This document shows, in pieces, positions 21,852 through 29,982 of a DNA stretch of 64,000 nt. Numbering within the stretch: the first letter of the stretch is position 1; every line of letters starts with the position of its first letter. The stretch is from Natronobacillus azotifigens (GTDB lineage Bacteria > Bacillota > Bacilli > Bacillales > Amphibacillaceae). The notes under the pieces were generated by a model. It worked only from the letters and a program-made list of their open reading frames with translations, was not told the DNA's origin and searched no databases. The stretch covers positions 17,411 through 81,410 of the forward strand of contig NZ_JAPRAT010000016.1 of the NCBI RefSeq assembly GCF_026805325.1, read 5' to 3'. Both the position numbers and the translations under genes were made by a program.

Positions 21852-22469
21852 TTGATCGAAGAAAAAGGTATTTTATTTGTATTATCAGGACCGTCTGGTG
21901 TTGGTAAAGGAACAGTGAGAAAAGCACTATTTGAAAAAGATACAGCATTACAGTATTCCATATCTATGACAACTAGAGCAATGAGAGAAGGAGAAGAAGA
22001 AGGGGTGGACTACTTCTATCGTTCGAAAGAAGACTTCGAAAAAATGATTGAAGATAACCAGTTGCTCGAACACGCACAATATGTTGGCAATTACTACGGC
22101 ACCCCACGTACGTATGTAGAAGAAACACTGGATAAGGGTAATGACGTGTTTCTCGAAATAGAGGTTCAAGGCGCGTTACAAGTGAAGAAAAACTTTCCTG
22201 AAGGTGTCTTTATTTTCTTATCACCACCTAGCTTAGAGGAACTAAAAAATCGCATTGTTAGTCGTGGCACTGAAACAGAAACTTTAGTGATGAATAGATT
22301 AAAAGCTGCTAAAGACGAGATTGAATTGATGGATAACTACGATTATGTTGTTGTTAATGATCAAGTTGACCGTGCTGTAGAGAAAGTTCAAGCGATCGTA
22401 AAAAGCGAGCATTGTAAAAAAGAACGTGTTGCAAGTCAATACAAAAAACTGTTGGAGGTGAGTAATTAA
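21852..22469 (+). CDS. gmk: guanylate kinase
   Basis: Phosphorylates GMP to GDP with ATP. The P-loop [19 protein letters not shown] is near residue 8; GMP-binding [19 protein letters not shown] follows near 35. 205 residues (B. subtilis 204). The start appears to be TTG 21852, because CAGGGGGATC ends about seven bases before it. The nearby ATG at 21847 is in another frame and encodes only Met-Phe-stop. A TTG start may keep expression modest. Confidence 0.95.
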   Translation: MIEEKGILFVLSGPSGVGKGTVRKALFEKDTALQYSISMTTRAMREGEEEGVDYFYRSKEDFEKMIEDNQLLEHAQYVGNYYGTPRTYVEETLDKGNDVFLEIEVQGALQVKKNFPEGVFIFLSPPSLEELKNRIVSRGTETETLVMNRLKAAKDEIELMDNYDYVVVNDQVDRAVEKVQAIVKSEHCKKERVASQYKKLLEVSN

Positions 22470-22471
22470 TC

Positions 22472-22684
22472 ATGTTAGAGCCATCTATCGATCAATTACA
22501 AACAAAAATTAATTCAAAATATACTTTAGTAACATTATCTGCTCGTCGTGCGAGACAAATTCAAGATAAAAAAATATTACAATTAGAGCATCCAAAGTCA
22601 GCAAAAAACGTTGGTATTGCTTTAGAAGAAATTCAAGCAGAAAAATTAACGTATATCGCGACTGATGTAAAAGAAAGACAGTAA
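22472..22684 (+). CDS. rpoZ: DNA-directed RNA polymerase omega subunit
   Basis: Small subunit that helps assemble beta-prime into RNA polymerase. The 70-residue sequence has the family core: LVTLSARRARQIQ, a segment HPKSAKNVGIALEEI, and a C-terminal EKLTYIATDVKE. GAGGTGA precedes the ATG by eleven bases, and the gene follows gmk by only two bases, so they are cotranscribed. Here the usual link to coaBC is broken by a ~520-base gap. Confidence 0.94.
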   Translation: MLEPSIDQLQTKINSKYTLVTLSARRARQIQDKKILQLEHPKSAKNVGIALEEIQAEKLTYIATDVKERQ

Positions 22685-22706
22685 CACAAGTCGCACGTTT
22701 GGTGAT

Positions 22707-22738
22707 CCCTCGTTTGCAACGGTGCAGACGAGGGTTTC
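22707..22738 (+). terminator. terminator after rpoZ
   Basis: CCCTCGT (22707-22713) pairs with ACGAGGG (22728-22734), followed by TTTCTC. The T run is short, so termination may be partial. Confidence 0.6.
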
Positions 22739-22831
22739 TCTATATCCTTCATGAAACTATTGAGATTCTTTCACATCGACGGAAGAAGATCCTTTTTCTT
22801 AAACACTTGCACAAATATTATTGTAGCTCAA

Positions 22832-23010
22832 TAGACACAAACAGCGTGGTGATTTATATTTTTCACTTTAATGATGTTCACGCGAAGGTAGAGGATTAAA
22901 AGAACTGTAACTTCTTTAAGGCGGGTTTTTCCCCTAGGTTGAGGGCAGGAGATAACGCTAATTTCGTCAAGATGCCCAATTTTGCCTAGGTTCAGGGCGA
23001 AAAAATGCTA
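22832..23010 (+). repeat. dispersed intergenic repeat, copy B
   Basis: Fullest copy of the family also seen at 1-112 (reverse) and 63815-64000. It starts near TAGACACAAACAG, runs through ATGATGTTCACGCGAAGG, GAACTGTAACTTCTTTAAGG and GGGTTTTTCCCCTAGGTTG, and contains an internal repeat: CCTAGGTTGAGGGC (22933-22946) recurs as CCTAGGTTCAGGGC (22985-22998). There is no conserved protein frame. It splits the usual rpoZ-coaBC gene pair. The remaining sequence of 22740-23160 is AT-rich with nothing I can name. Confidence 0.82.
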
Positions 23011-23203
23011 CAAACCTCATAGGAACGCTCACTTAGAATCGCTACCTCACAGTTTATGGATATTATGGACTAAGGAATTTTTTGTATTAGATTGGAATGG
23101 TTTAAATAGGTCAATAAGGTTATCTATATTCAACGTATTTTTTACATAACTAAATGTTGTGAAGATTTGTAAGAATACAACCAGTAGAGAGAGGAGAATG
23201 ATT

Positions 23204-24409
23204 ATGTTAGCTGGAAAACGTATTGTATTAGGTGTAACTGGAGGAATTGCTGCCTACAAAGCGATTGCATTGACAAGTAAGTTAGTGCAAAAGGGTGCAG
23301 AGGTAAAAGTCATTATGACGGAAAGTGCGAAAAAGTTTGTTACTCCATTATCATTTCAAGCAATCTCGAGAAATGCTGTCTATGAGGATACATTTGATGA
23401 GAAAGACGATAAAAGAATCGCACATATTGATTTAGCAGACTGGGCAGACTTCTTTATTCTTGCGCCAGCGACTGCAAATATAATTGGAAAAATAGCAAAC
23501 GGAATTGCAGATGACATGTTATCAACCACATTGATGGCTACACAAGCAGATGTGTATCTTGCACCTGCTATGAATGTACATATGTATCAGCACCCTGCCG
23601 TCCAAAAGAACCTTAACACTTTAGCTAGCTGGGGTTTCTTATTTATTGAACCAGGCGAAGGGTACTTAGCGTGCGGTTACGTTGGCAAAGGGAGACTTGA
23701 AGAGCCAGAGACCATCATTTCTACACTAGAATCATCTCTTTCAAAAAAACAAATGCTAAAAGGAAAAAGAATATTAATCTCTGCAGGTCCAACACAGGAA
23801 AAAATAGATCCAGTTCGATATTTTACGAATCACTCTTCAGGCAAAATGGGCTATGCAATCGCAGAAGTGGCTGCACAACTAGGTGCTCAAGTTACCTTAG
23901 TTAGTGGTCCTGTATCGTTAGAAACACCACCCAATGTGAATCGAATCGATGTAACAACAGCAGCAGAGATGTATCAAGTCATTAATAGTCACTTTGAAGA
24001 CAGTGAGATTATCATAAAGGCTGCGGCTGTTGCAGACTATCGACCAAAGCAAACCGTTGATCAGAAAATGAAAAAGAAAGATGGAGAGCTGTCCATTACA
24101 TTGGAACGAACAAACGATATCCTTCAAAGCTTAGGTGATCATAAGACAAATCAATATTTGGTTGGTTTCGCGGCTGAAACACACGATGTTCTTGAGTTTG
24201 GTACAGAAAAATTAAAGAAGAAAAATTTAGATGCTATTGTGATAAACGACCTAACGAAGCCGGGGGCAGGTTTTGGAGTGGATACAAATGAAGTAACCCT
24301 TCTTACACGTACAGAGAAGAAATTCACTTTTCCCGTTGCTTCCAAAAAACAGATTGCACAACAGATTTTAAATGAAGTTGCAATAGATTTAGGAGAACAG
24401 GGAAAGTGA
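23204..24409 (+). CDS. coaBC: bifunctional phosphopantothenoylcysteine decarboxylase / phosphopantothenate-cysteine ligase
   Basis: Two steps of coenzyme A synthesis. The N-terminal flavoprotein (CoaC) half has GVTGGIAAYKAIAL and the substrate-clamp-type PAMNVHMYQHP; the C-terminal CoaB half has the nucleotide-binding SAGPTQEKIDPVRYF and NHSSGKMGYAIAE. The start is ATG 23204, seven bases after AGAGGAG (401 residues; B. subtilis 406); an ATG at 23198 is too close to that site. The stop overlaps the priA start (GTGA). Confidence 0.95.
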   Translation: MLAGKRIVLGVTGGIAAYKAIALTSKLVQKGAEVKVIMTESAKKFVTPLSFQAISRNAVYEDTFDEKDDKRIAHIDLADWADFFILAPATANIIGKIANGIADDMLSTTLMATQADVYLAPAMNVHMYQHPAVQKNLNTLASWGFLFIEPGEGYLACGYVGKGRLEEPETIISTLESSLSKKQMLKGKRILISAGPTQEKIDPVRYFTNHSSGKMGYAIAEVAAQLGAQVTLVSGPVSLETPPNVNRIDVTTAAEMYQVINSHFEDSEIIIKAAAVADYRPKQTVDQKMKKKDGELSITLERTNDILQSLGDHKTNQYLVGFAAETHDVLEFGTEKLKKKNLDAIVINDLTKPGAGFGVDTNEVTLLTRTEKKFTFPVASKKQIAQQILNEVAIDLGEQGK

Positions 24410-26814
24410 ATATTGCTAAAGTAGTAGTTGATGTGCCTGTTGCACAGACAAATCGAATTTATGATTATTTGATTCCTGATGCATTTATAGGTACGATCGA
24501 TCAAGGAATGCGTGTTATTGTACCATTTGGGCCAAGAACAATTATGGGCTATGTCTTAGCGATCACCAATCACTCGGATCTGGAGAAGTTAAGAGAGATA
24601 AAGGAATTGATGGATGTCACACCGATACTAACGGAAGAATTACTATCCCTTGGAAAATGGTTAGCAAACCATACGATGAGCTTTTATATTTCTGCATTTC
24701 AAGCCATGTTACCACAAGCTTTAAAAGCGAACTATCAAAAAGAAATTCATCGTTTAACAGATTCGAGCTTAACTAAAGAGTTAGAATTAATTTTTGCAGA
24801 TAGAGATTATATTACCTATCAAGAATTTGTCAAGAGAAACGGTTCGCATCAGCAATTAAAAAAAGGAATAGAAGATGGAGATATTGAGTTTGTTTACCAG
24901 GTCAATAGCAAAGAAACGGTTAAAAAGACGACCTATATCTTACCAAAACTATCTTCACTCGAATTAGAGGAACAAATTGCTGACTTGCCAACACAAGCAA
25001 AAAAGAAGAAGGAAATCTTAGAATACTTTATTGCTAACCCTTCAGCAATTGAGAAGCGAGAACTTTTGAAAAAGCTTCGTACAACGGATCAAACAATAAA
25101 ACCACTTATCGAAGGAGGTATTCTTTCTTCTGAGGCGAAGGAAGTGTATCGAAATCCGTATCGTGATGATCAAATAGTGCGTACCGAACCGTTACCGCTC
25201 ATGAAGCAACAGAAAGAAGCAATAGAACCCATTCTTGAAGCCCTAGATCAAAAAAAACATCATGTTTTTTTACTGCATGGGGTTACAGGAAGTGGAAAAA
25301 CGGAAATATATCTCCAAGCAATTGCCCATACTTTAATAGAAGGAAAAGAATCGATTGTCTTAGTACCAGAAATTTCTTTAACTCCACAAATGGTAAAACG
25401 ATTTAAGGGAAGGTTTGGTAGTGCTGTTGCAGTAATGCATAGTGCGCTTTCCAATGGAGAACGATTCGATGAATGGCGGAAGGTTCAACGAAAAGAAGTA
25501 AAGGTCGTTGTAGGAGCACGTTCGGCAATATTTGCGCCCTTCGAAAATATTGGGCTTATCATTATTGATGAAGAACATGAAACAACCTATAAACAAGAAG
25601 ACCATCCGCGTTACCATGTTCGAGATGTAGCCATTGAACGAGCTCGTAATCATCATTGTCCCGTTATTTTAGGAAGCGCAACACCTACGTTAGAATCATT
25701 TGCGCGTGCCCAAAAAGGAGTTTATCGATTATTATCGATGCCACACCGTATGAATGAAGGAGAAATGCCTAAGATTCATATTGCAGATATGCGAAAAGAG
25801 CTACATGCAGGAAATCGTACCATGTTTTCACGCCAGCTAAAAGAAGCAATCGAGGAGCGTTTGGAAAAGAAGGAACAAATTGTCTTGTTTCTTAATCGAC
25901 GTGGATATTCCACTTTTGTGATGTGCCGTGATTGTGGACATGTTATTGAATGTCCACATTGTGATATCTCCTTAACGTATCATCGTAATAAAGAAAGCCT
26001 AAAATGTCATTATTGTAGTTATGAAGAAAAAATGCCCGCATGTTGTCCAGAATGTCAAAGTGAAACGATTCGTTATTTTGGTACGGGAACTCAAAAGGTG
26101 GAAGAGACACTACAAGAGTTAATACCTGGGGCAAGTGTTATAAGAATGGATGTAGACACAACAAGACGAAAAGGCGCGCATGAGAGATTATTAGACCAGT
26201 TTGCAAATAAACAGGCAGACATATTACTTGGTACGCAAATGATTGCAAAAGGACTTGACTTTGCTAATGTAACACTAGTGGGTGTCTTGGCTGCTGATAG
26301 TCTATTAAACCTACCTGATTTTCGTTCAGCCGAGAAAACATTTCAATTATTGACACAGGTGAGTGGAAGAGCTGGTCGTCACCACTTAGAAGGAGAAGTA
26401 ATTATTCAAACATACATGCCAGAACATTATAGTGTCGAGTTGGCTGCTAATTATAATTATCTCGGTTTTTTTCAAAAAGAGATGGAGTTACGAAAAACGT
26501 ATCAATATCCACCTTATTATTTTTTAACGTTAATCACGGTGTCCCATCCGAATCAATTGAAAGCACTGGAAATAACGCGCACAATTGGGAAGCTATTATA
26601 TAAACACTTATCAAACCATGCTAGGATCTTAGGCCCAACCCCTTCGCCACTAGTCCGAGTGAAAGATAGATATCGTTTTCAATGCATGATAAAATACAAA
26701 AATGAACCCAATCAACAAAAAGTATTAGAGCGAATTTTGTCCTATTATGAAAGTGCGATGCGAAAGGAAGATTTGCTGATCCAGATTGATCTACAACCAT
26801 ATCAACTAATGTAG
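24406..26814 (+). CDS. priA: primosomal replication-restart helicase PriA
   Basis: Recognises stalled forks and reloads the replicative helicase. Domains: N-terminal 3'-DNA-binding region; DEAD-like helicase with Walker [12 protein letters not shown] near residue 300 and Walker [14 protein letters not shown]; a zinc module with eight Cys (CRDCGH, CPHCDIS, CHYCSYE, CCPECQS); then [11 protein letters not shown] and the C-terminal helicase lobe with SGRAGR. 802 residues (B. subtilis 805). The GTG start overlaps the coaBC stop; AGGAGAACAGG lies upstream. Confidence 0.97.
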   Translation: MNIAKVVVDVPVAQTNRIYDYLIPDAFIGTIDQGMRVIVPFGPRTIMGYVLAITNHSDLEKLREIKELMDVTPILTEELLSLGKWLANHTMSFYISAFQAMLPQALKANYQKEIHRLTDSSLTKELELIFADRDYITYQEFVKRNGSHQQLKKGIEDGDIEFVYQVNSKETVKKTTYILPKLSSLELEEQIADLPTQAKKKKEILEYFIANPSAIEKRELLKKLRTTDQTIKPLIEGGILSSEAKEVYRNPYRDDQIVRTEPLPLMKQQKEAIEPILEALDQKKHHVFLLHGVTGSGKTEIYLQAIAHTLIEGKESIVLVPEISLTPQMVKRFKGRFGSAVAVMHSALSNGERFDEWRKVQRKEVKVVVGARSAIFAPFENIGLIIIDEEHETTYKQEDHPRYHVRDVAIERARNHHCPVILGSATPTLESFARAQKGVYRLLSMPHRMNEGEMPKIHIADMRKELHAGNRTMFSRQLKEAIEERLEKKEQIVLFLNRRGYSTFVMCRDCGHVIECPHCDISLTYHRNKESLKCHYCSYEEKMPACCPECQSETIRYFGTGTQKVEETLQELIPGASVIRMDVDTTRRKGAHERLLDQFANKQADILLGTQMIAKGLDFANVTLVGVLAADSLLNLPDFRSAEKTFQLLTQVSGRAGRHHLEGEVIIQTYMPEHYSVELAANYNYLGFFQKEMELRKTYQYPPYYFLTLITVSHPNQLKALEITRTIGKLLYKHLSNHARILGPTPSPLVRVKDRYRFQCMIKYKNEPNQQKVLERILSYYESAMRKEDLLIQIDLQPYQLM

Positions 26815-26828
26815 AAAGAAGGTATTTG

Positions 26829-27767
26829 ATGAAACGAGTCGTATTTATGGGTACTCCAGATTTTGCTGTGCCAATACTACAACAATTATTAATCGATGAA
26901 TATAAGGTTGTGTTAGTTGTTACACAACCAGACCGGCCAAAAGGTAGAAAACGTGTCTTAACACCACCTCCAGTAAAGGAAGAAGCAATAAAACACGGTT
27001 TACCAGTATATCAACCGGAAAAGATAAAAAATACGTACAAAGAGATTTTGGAATATAAACCAGACTTAATTGTAACGGCAGCTTTTGGTCAAATTCTTCC
27101 TAAAGAACTACTAGATGCACCAGAGTACGGCTGTATCAATGTTCATGCTTCGCTGTTACCCGAACTTCGAGGAGGAGCACCCATCCATTACTCCATCCTA
27201 CAAGGGAAAAAAGAAACAGGTATCACAATCATGTACATGGTAGAAGCTTTGGATGCGGGGGCTATTTTGTCACAAGCGAAAGTTACGATAGAGGAAGATG
27301 ATCATGTAGGAACATTACATGATAAGTTAGCAACAACTGGTGCCCAATTATTACATGAAACGATTCCAACTATCCTTGACGGTACAGTAAAAGTTGAAGA
27401 ACAAGATGAAAAGCTAGCGACATATGCACCAAATATAAAACGTGAACAAGAAAAAATTGATTGGCAATCTTCAAATTATGAGATATACAATCATATTCGT
27501 GGGTTACACCCATGGCCTGTTGCTAGTTCAACATTGAAAGGGAAAAATATAAAAATCTGGTGGGCAATTGCGCTAGAGAAAAATTGTGAAGGGCAACCAG
27601 GTGAGATTATTGATATCGATGAGAATGGAATCATTGTTTGTTGTGGAAATGAAAAAGCTGTGAAAATAACGGAAATACAGCCAGCAGGGAAAAAAAGAAT
27701 GTCTGTCTCTGATTATGTAAGAGGTAGTGGCCAAGCACTAAAAGTCGGAGAGCGGTTAGGAGAGTAA
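26829..27767 (+). CDS. fmt: methionyl-tRNA formyltransferase
   Basis: Formylates initiator Met-tRNA using 10-formyltetrahydrofolate. Motifs: [12 protein letters not shown] at the N-terminus, the catalytic signature [21 protein letters not shown] (Asn, His, and later Asp) near residue 105, and [14 protein letters not shown]. The start is ATG 26829 rather than the TTG at 26826, given AGAAAGAAGG upstream; 312 residues. It follows priA by 14 bases: the def (peptide deformylase) gene that usually sits between them is absent. Confidence 0.96.
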   Translation: MKRVVFMGTPDFAVPILQQLLIDEYKVVLVVTQPDRPKGRKRVLTPPPVKEEAIKHGLPVYQPEKIKNTYKEILEYKPDLIVTAAFGQILPKELLDAPEYGCINVHASLLPELRGGAPIHYSILQGKKETGITIMYMVEALDAGAILSQAKVTIEEDDHVGTLHDKLATTGAQLLHETIPTILDGTVKVEEQDEKLATYAPNIKREQEKIDWQSSNYEIYNHIRGLHPWPVASSTLKGKNIKIWWAIALEKNCEGQPGEIIDIDENGIIVCCGNEKAVKITEIQPAGKKRMSVSDYVRGSGQALKVGERLGE

Positions 27768-27768
27768 T

Positions 27769-29118
27769 ATGACGAAACATATTTTACGTAATAGTGCTTT
27801 AGATGTTTTAATCCGTATTGGTGATAATGGCGCATTCAGTCACCTGATAATCGATCAGACAATTAAAAAAAATCAATTGTCCATGAAAGATCAAGCTTTA
27901 TTCACTGAAATTGTTTATGGGACGTTACAACGAAAGTTAACATTGGCTTATTTTACAAAGCGATTTGTTGCAAAGCCAAATAAGTTAGAAGATTGGGTGA
28001 AATGGCTTTTATATATGTCTTTCTATCAGATGCAGTATTTAGATAAGGTTCCTGATCACGCCATCATTCATGAAGCAGTTTCGATTGCTAAAAAGAGAGG
28101 TCATCTCGGAATAGCAAAGCTTGTAAATGGTGTGTTACGAAATGCACAACGAAACGGTTTTCCAAACATCGAGGAAATAGAAGATGAAGCAGAACGAATT
28201 AGTATTGCTACAAGCCATCCTCTATGGCTAGTCAAACGTTGGATAAACACGTATGGTTTTGAAAAAACAGTGGAAATTTGTGAAGCGAATGTAACGACAA
28301 AACCGATCAGTATACGAATTAATCTATTGCGAATTACCCGAGAAGAAGCGATTGATCAACTTTTAGAAGAGGGGTATGAAAGTACACCTTCCTTATTTTC
28401 TGAACAGGGTATTATTGTCCAAAAAGGAAATATACTGAAAAGCAAATTGTTCGCAGAAAATTTAGTTACGATTCAAGATCAAAGTTCGATGCTTGTTGCT
28501 GAGATGATGAATTTAACAGAGGATTTAATTGTTCTTGATGCTTGTAGCGCACCGGGGGGGAAAGCAACACATATAGCTGAGAAACTAAGAAATTCTGGTC
28601 AAGTCATTGCTTATGATTTACATGAAAAAAAGGCGAACCTTGTAACACAGAAAGCAAAAGCACTTGGTTTGACAAATGTTGTTGCAAAAGGTATGGATGC
28701 CCGTAAGTTATCAGCAGAACACCCTGAGGATTTTTTTGATCGTATTTTGATCGATGCCCCTTGTTCAGGTCTAGGTGTAATTCGAGGAAAACCGGATATC
28801 AAATATTCTAAGAAAGAATCCGATATTCATACCTTAGCAAAAATCCAACTAGAATTATTAGATAATATTTCCCCATTGCTTAAAAAAAATGGTACACTTT
28901 TATATAGTACTTGTACGGTTGATCGAGCAGAGAATGAAGGAGTCATTTCGACATTTTTGACGAGTCACCCAGATTTCGAAATTGATCCTAATTTTATTGA
29001 TGAATTACCAACTTTGTTAAAAGAATCACCAGGTCTAACTGATTTAGGATTACAAATATTCCCGGATGATTTTCAAACAGATGGCTTCTTTTTGACGAGA
29101 TTGCGCAAAAAAAGATAA
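27769..29118 (+). CDS. rsmB: 16S rRNA (cytosine-967-C5)-methyltransferase
   Basis: Methylates C967 of small-subunit rRNA. An N-terminal NusB-like RNA-binding domain (residues about 1-140) precedes the Rossmann methyltransferase domain with SAM motif LDACSAPGGKATHIAE near residue 258, the PC-type catalytic motif IDAPCSGLGVIR, and the second catalytic Cys in LLYSTCTV. 449 residues (B. subtilis 447). AGGAGAG precedes the ATG, two bases after the fmt stop. Confidence 0.95.
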   Translation: MTKHILRNSALDVLIRIGDNGAFSHLIIDQTIKKNQLSMKDQALFTEIVYGTLQRKLTLAYFTKRFVAKPNKLEDWVKWLLYMSFYQMQYLDKVPDHAIIHEAVSIAKKRGHLGIAKLVNGVLRNAQRNGFPNIEEIEDEAERISIATSHPLWLVKRWINTYGFEKTVEICEANVTTKPISIRINLLRITREEAIDQLLEEGYESTPSLFSEQGIIVQKGNILKSKLFAENLVTIQDQSSMLVAEMMNLTEDLIVLDACSAPGGKATHIAEKLRNSGQVIAYDLHEKKANLVTQKAKALGLTNVVAKGMDARKLSAEHPEDFFDRILIDAPCSGLGVIRGKPDIKYSKKESDIHTLAKIQLELLDNISPLLKKNGTLLYSTCTVDRAENEGVISTFLTSHPDFEIDPNFIDELPTLLKESPGLTDLGLQIFPDDFQTDGFFLTRLRKKR

Positions 29119-29174
29119 GGTAAAAATTTTGCTGAAGTTTTTGTAAGCCAACAATCACCAAGTAAAGGTAGTAA

Positions 29175-29205
29175 TTGCATAAAATACCTAAAAGTGATGT
29201 AGAAT
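29175..29205 (+). promoter_or_regulatory. candidate promoter for prpC-prkC
   Basis: TTGCAT (29175-29180) and TAGAAT (29200-29205) with a 19-base spacer, in the 108-base gap between rsmB and prpC. Tentative because of the long spacer. Confidence 0.35.
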
Positions 29206-29226
29206 GGAAGGTATGAGGTGAGAAGG

Positions 29227-29982
29227 ATGAACCAATATTTTTTAACAGATCAAGGTAAGGTAAGGCAACACAATGAAGATGCTGGAGGTGTATTTAGAAA
29301 TCTTGACCAGCAAGAACTTAGTGTCGTTGCTGATGGAATGGGCGGCCATCGTGCCGGAGATGTAGCTAGTAAAATGGTTAAAGATTACTTATCTCAAAAA
29401 TGGGAGAAGACCAAGCAAATTTTATCACGTGATGATGCACAAACTTGGTTAAAAGAAGTAGTTATTGAAGCGAATGAAAAGGTATTCCAATATGCAGAGA
29501 ACAACCCTGAGTGCTCAGGGATGGGAACAACGGTTATTGCCGTTATGTTCGCAAGTGATTTTGTTGCAATCGCGCATATTGGGGACAGCAGGTGTTATCG
29601 ATTCCATAATCATGAATTACTACAAATTACCGATGATCATTCTCTAGTGAATGAACTTGTTCGGACTGGCCAAATATCAAGAGAAGACGCAGCCTTCCAT
29701 CCTCGAAAAAATGTGTTAATTAAAGCGTTAGGTACTGACTTATCAGTAGAGCCAGATATCTTAATAGCAGAATGGGAAGAAAAGGACCGTTTGTTAATAT
29801 GTTCAGACGGCTTAACAAACAAAATTAGTGATAAGGAACTTGCCTTGTACCTAGAAAAAGAGGACTGTCTTGACATTATTGGACAAGAGCTAGTTAGTCT
29901 TGCTAATGAACGTGGTGGGGAAGACAATATTACACTTGTATTGTCTGAATATGATCAGAAAAAGGCGGGTGAAACACAATGA
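29227..29982 (+). CDS. prpC: PP2C-type Ser/Thr protein phosphatase
   Basis: Removes phosphates placed by the neighbouring kinase PrkC. PPM motifs with metal-binding Asp residues are all present: VADGMGGHRAGDVAS, GMGTTVIAV, AHIGDSRCYR, LLICSDGLTN and EDNITLVL. The start is ATG 29227, six bases after AGGTG (251 residues; B. subtilis 254); an in-frame GTG at 29218 lies within the Shine-Dalgarno region. Overlaps prkC by four bases (ATGA). rlmN, normally just upstream, is missing. Confidence 0.95.
   Translation: MNQYFLTDQGKVRQHNEDAGGVFRNLDQQELSVVADGMGGHRAGDVASKMVKDYLSQKWEKTKQILSRDDAQTWLKEVVIEANEKVFQYAENNPECSGMGTTVIAVMFASDFVAIAHIGDSRCYRFHNHELLQITDDHSLVNELVRTGQISREDAAFHPRKNVLIKALGTDLSVEPDILIAEWEEKDRLLICSDGLTNKISDKELALYLEKEDCLDIIGQELVSLANERGGEDNITLVLSEYDQKKAGETQ

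Noticed and set aside
22699..22899. A 66-codon forward frame after rpoZ
   Set aside because: It starts within the rpoZ terminator and ends in the dispersed repeat, with no family resemblance and no Shine-Dalgarno sequence.
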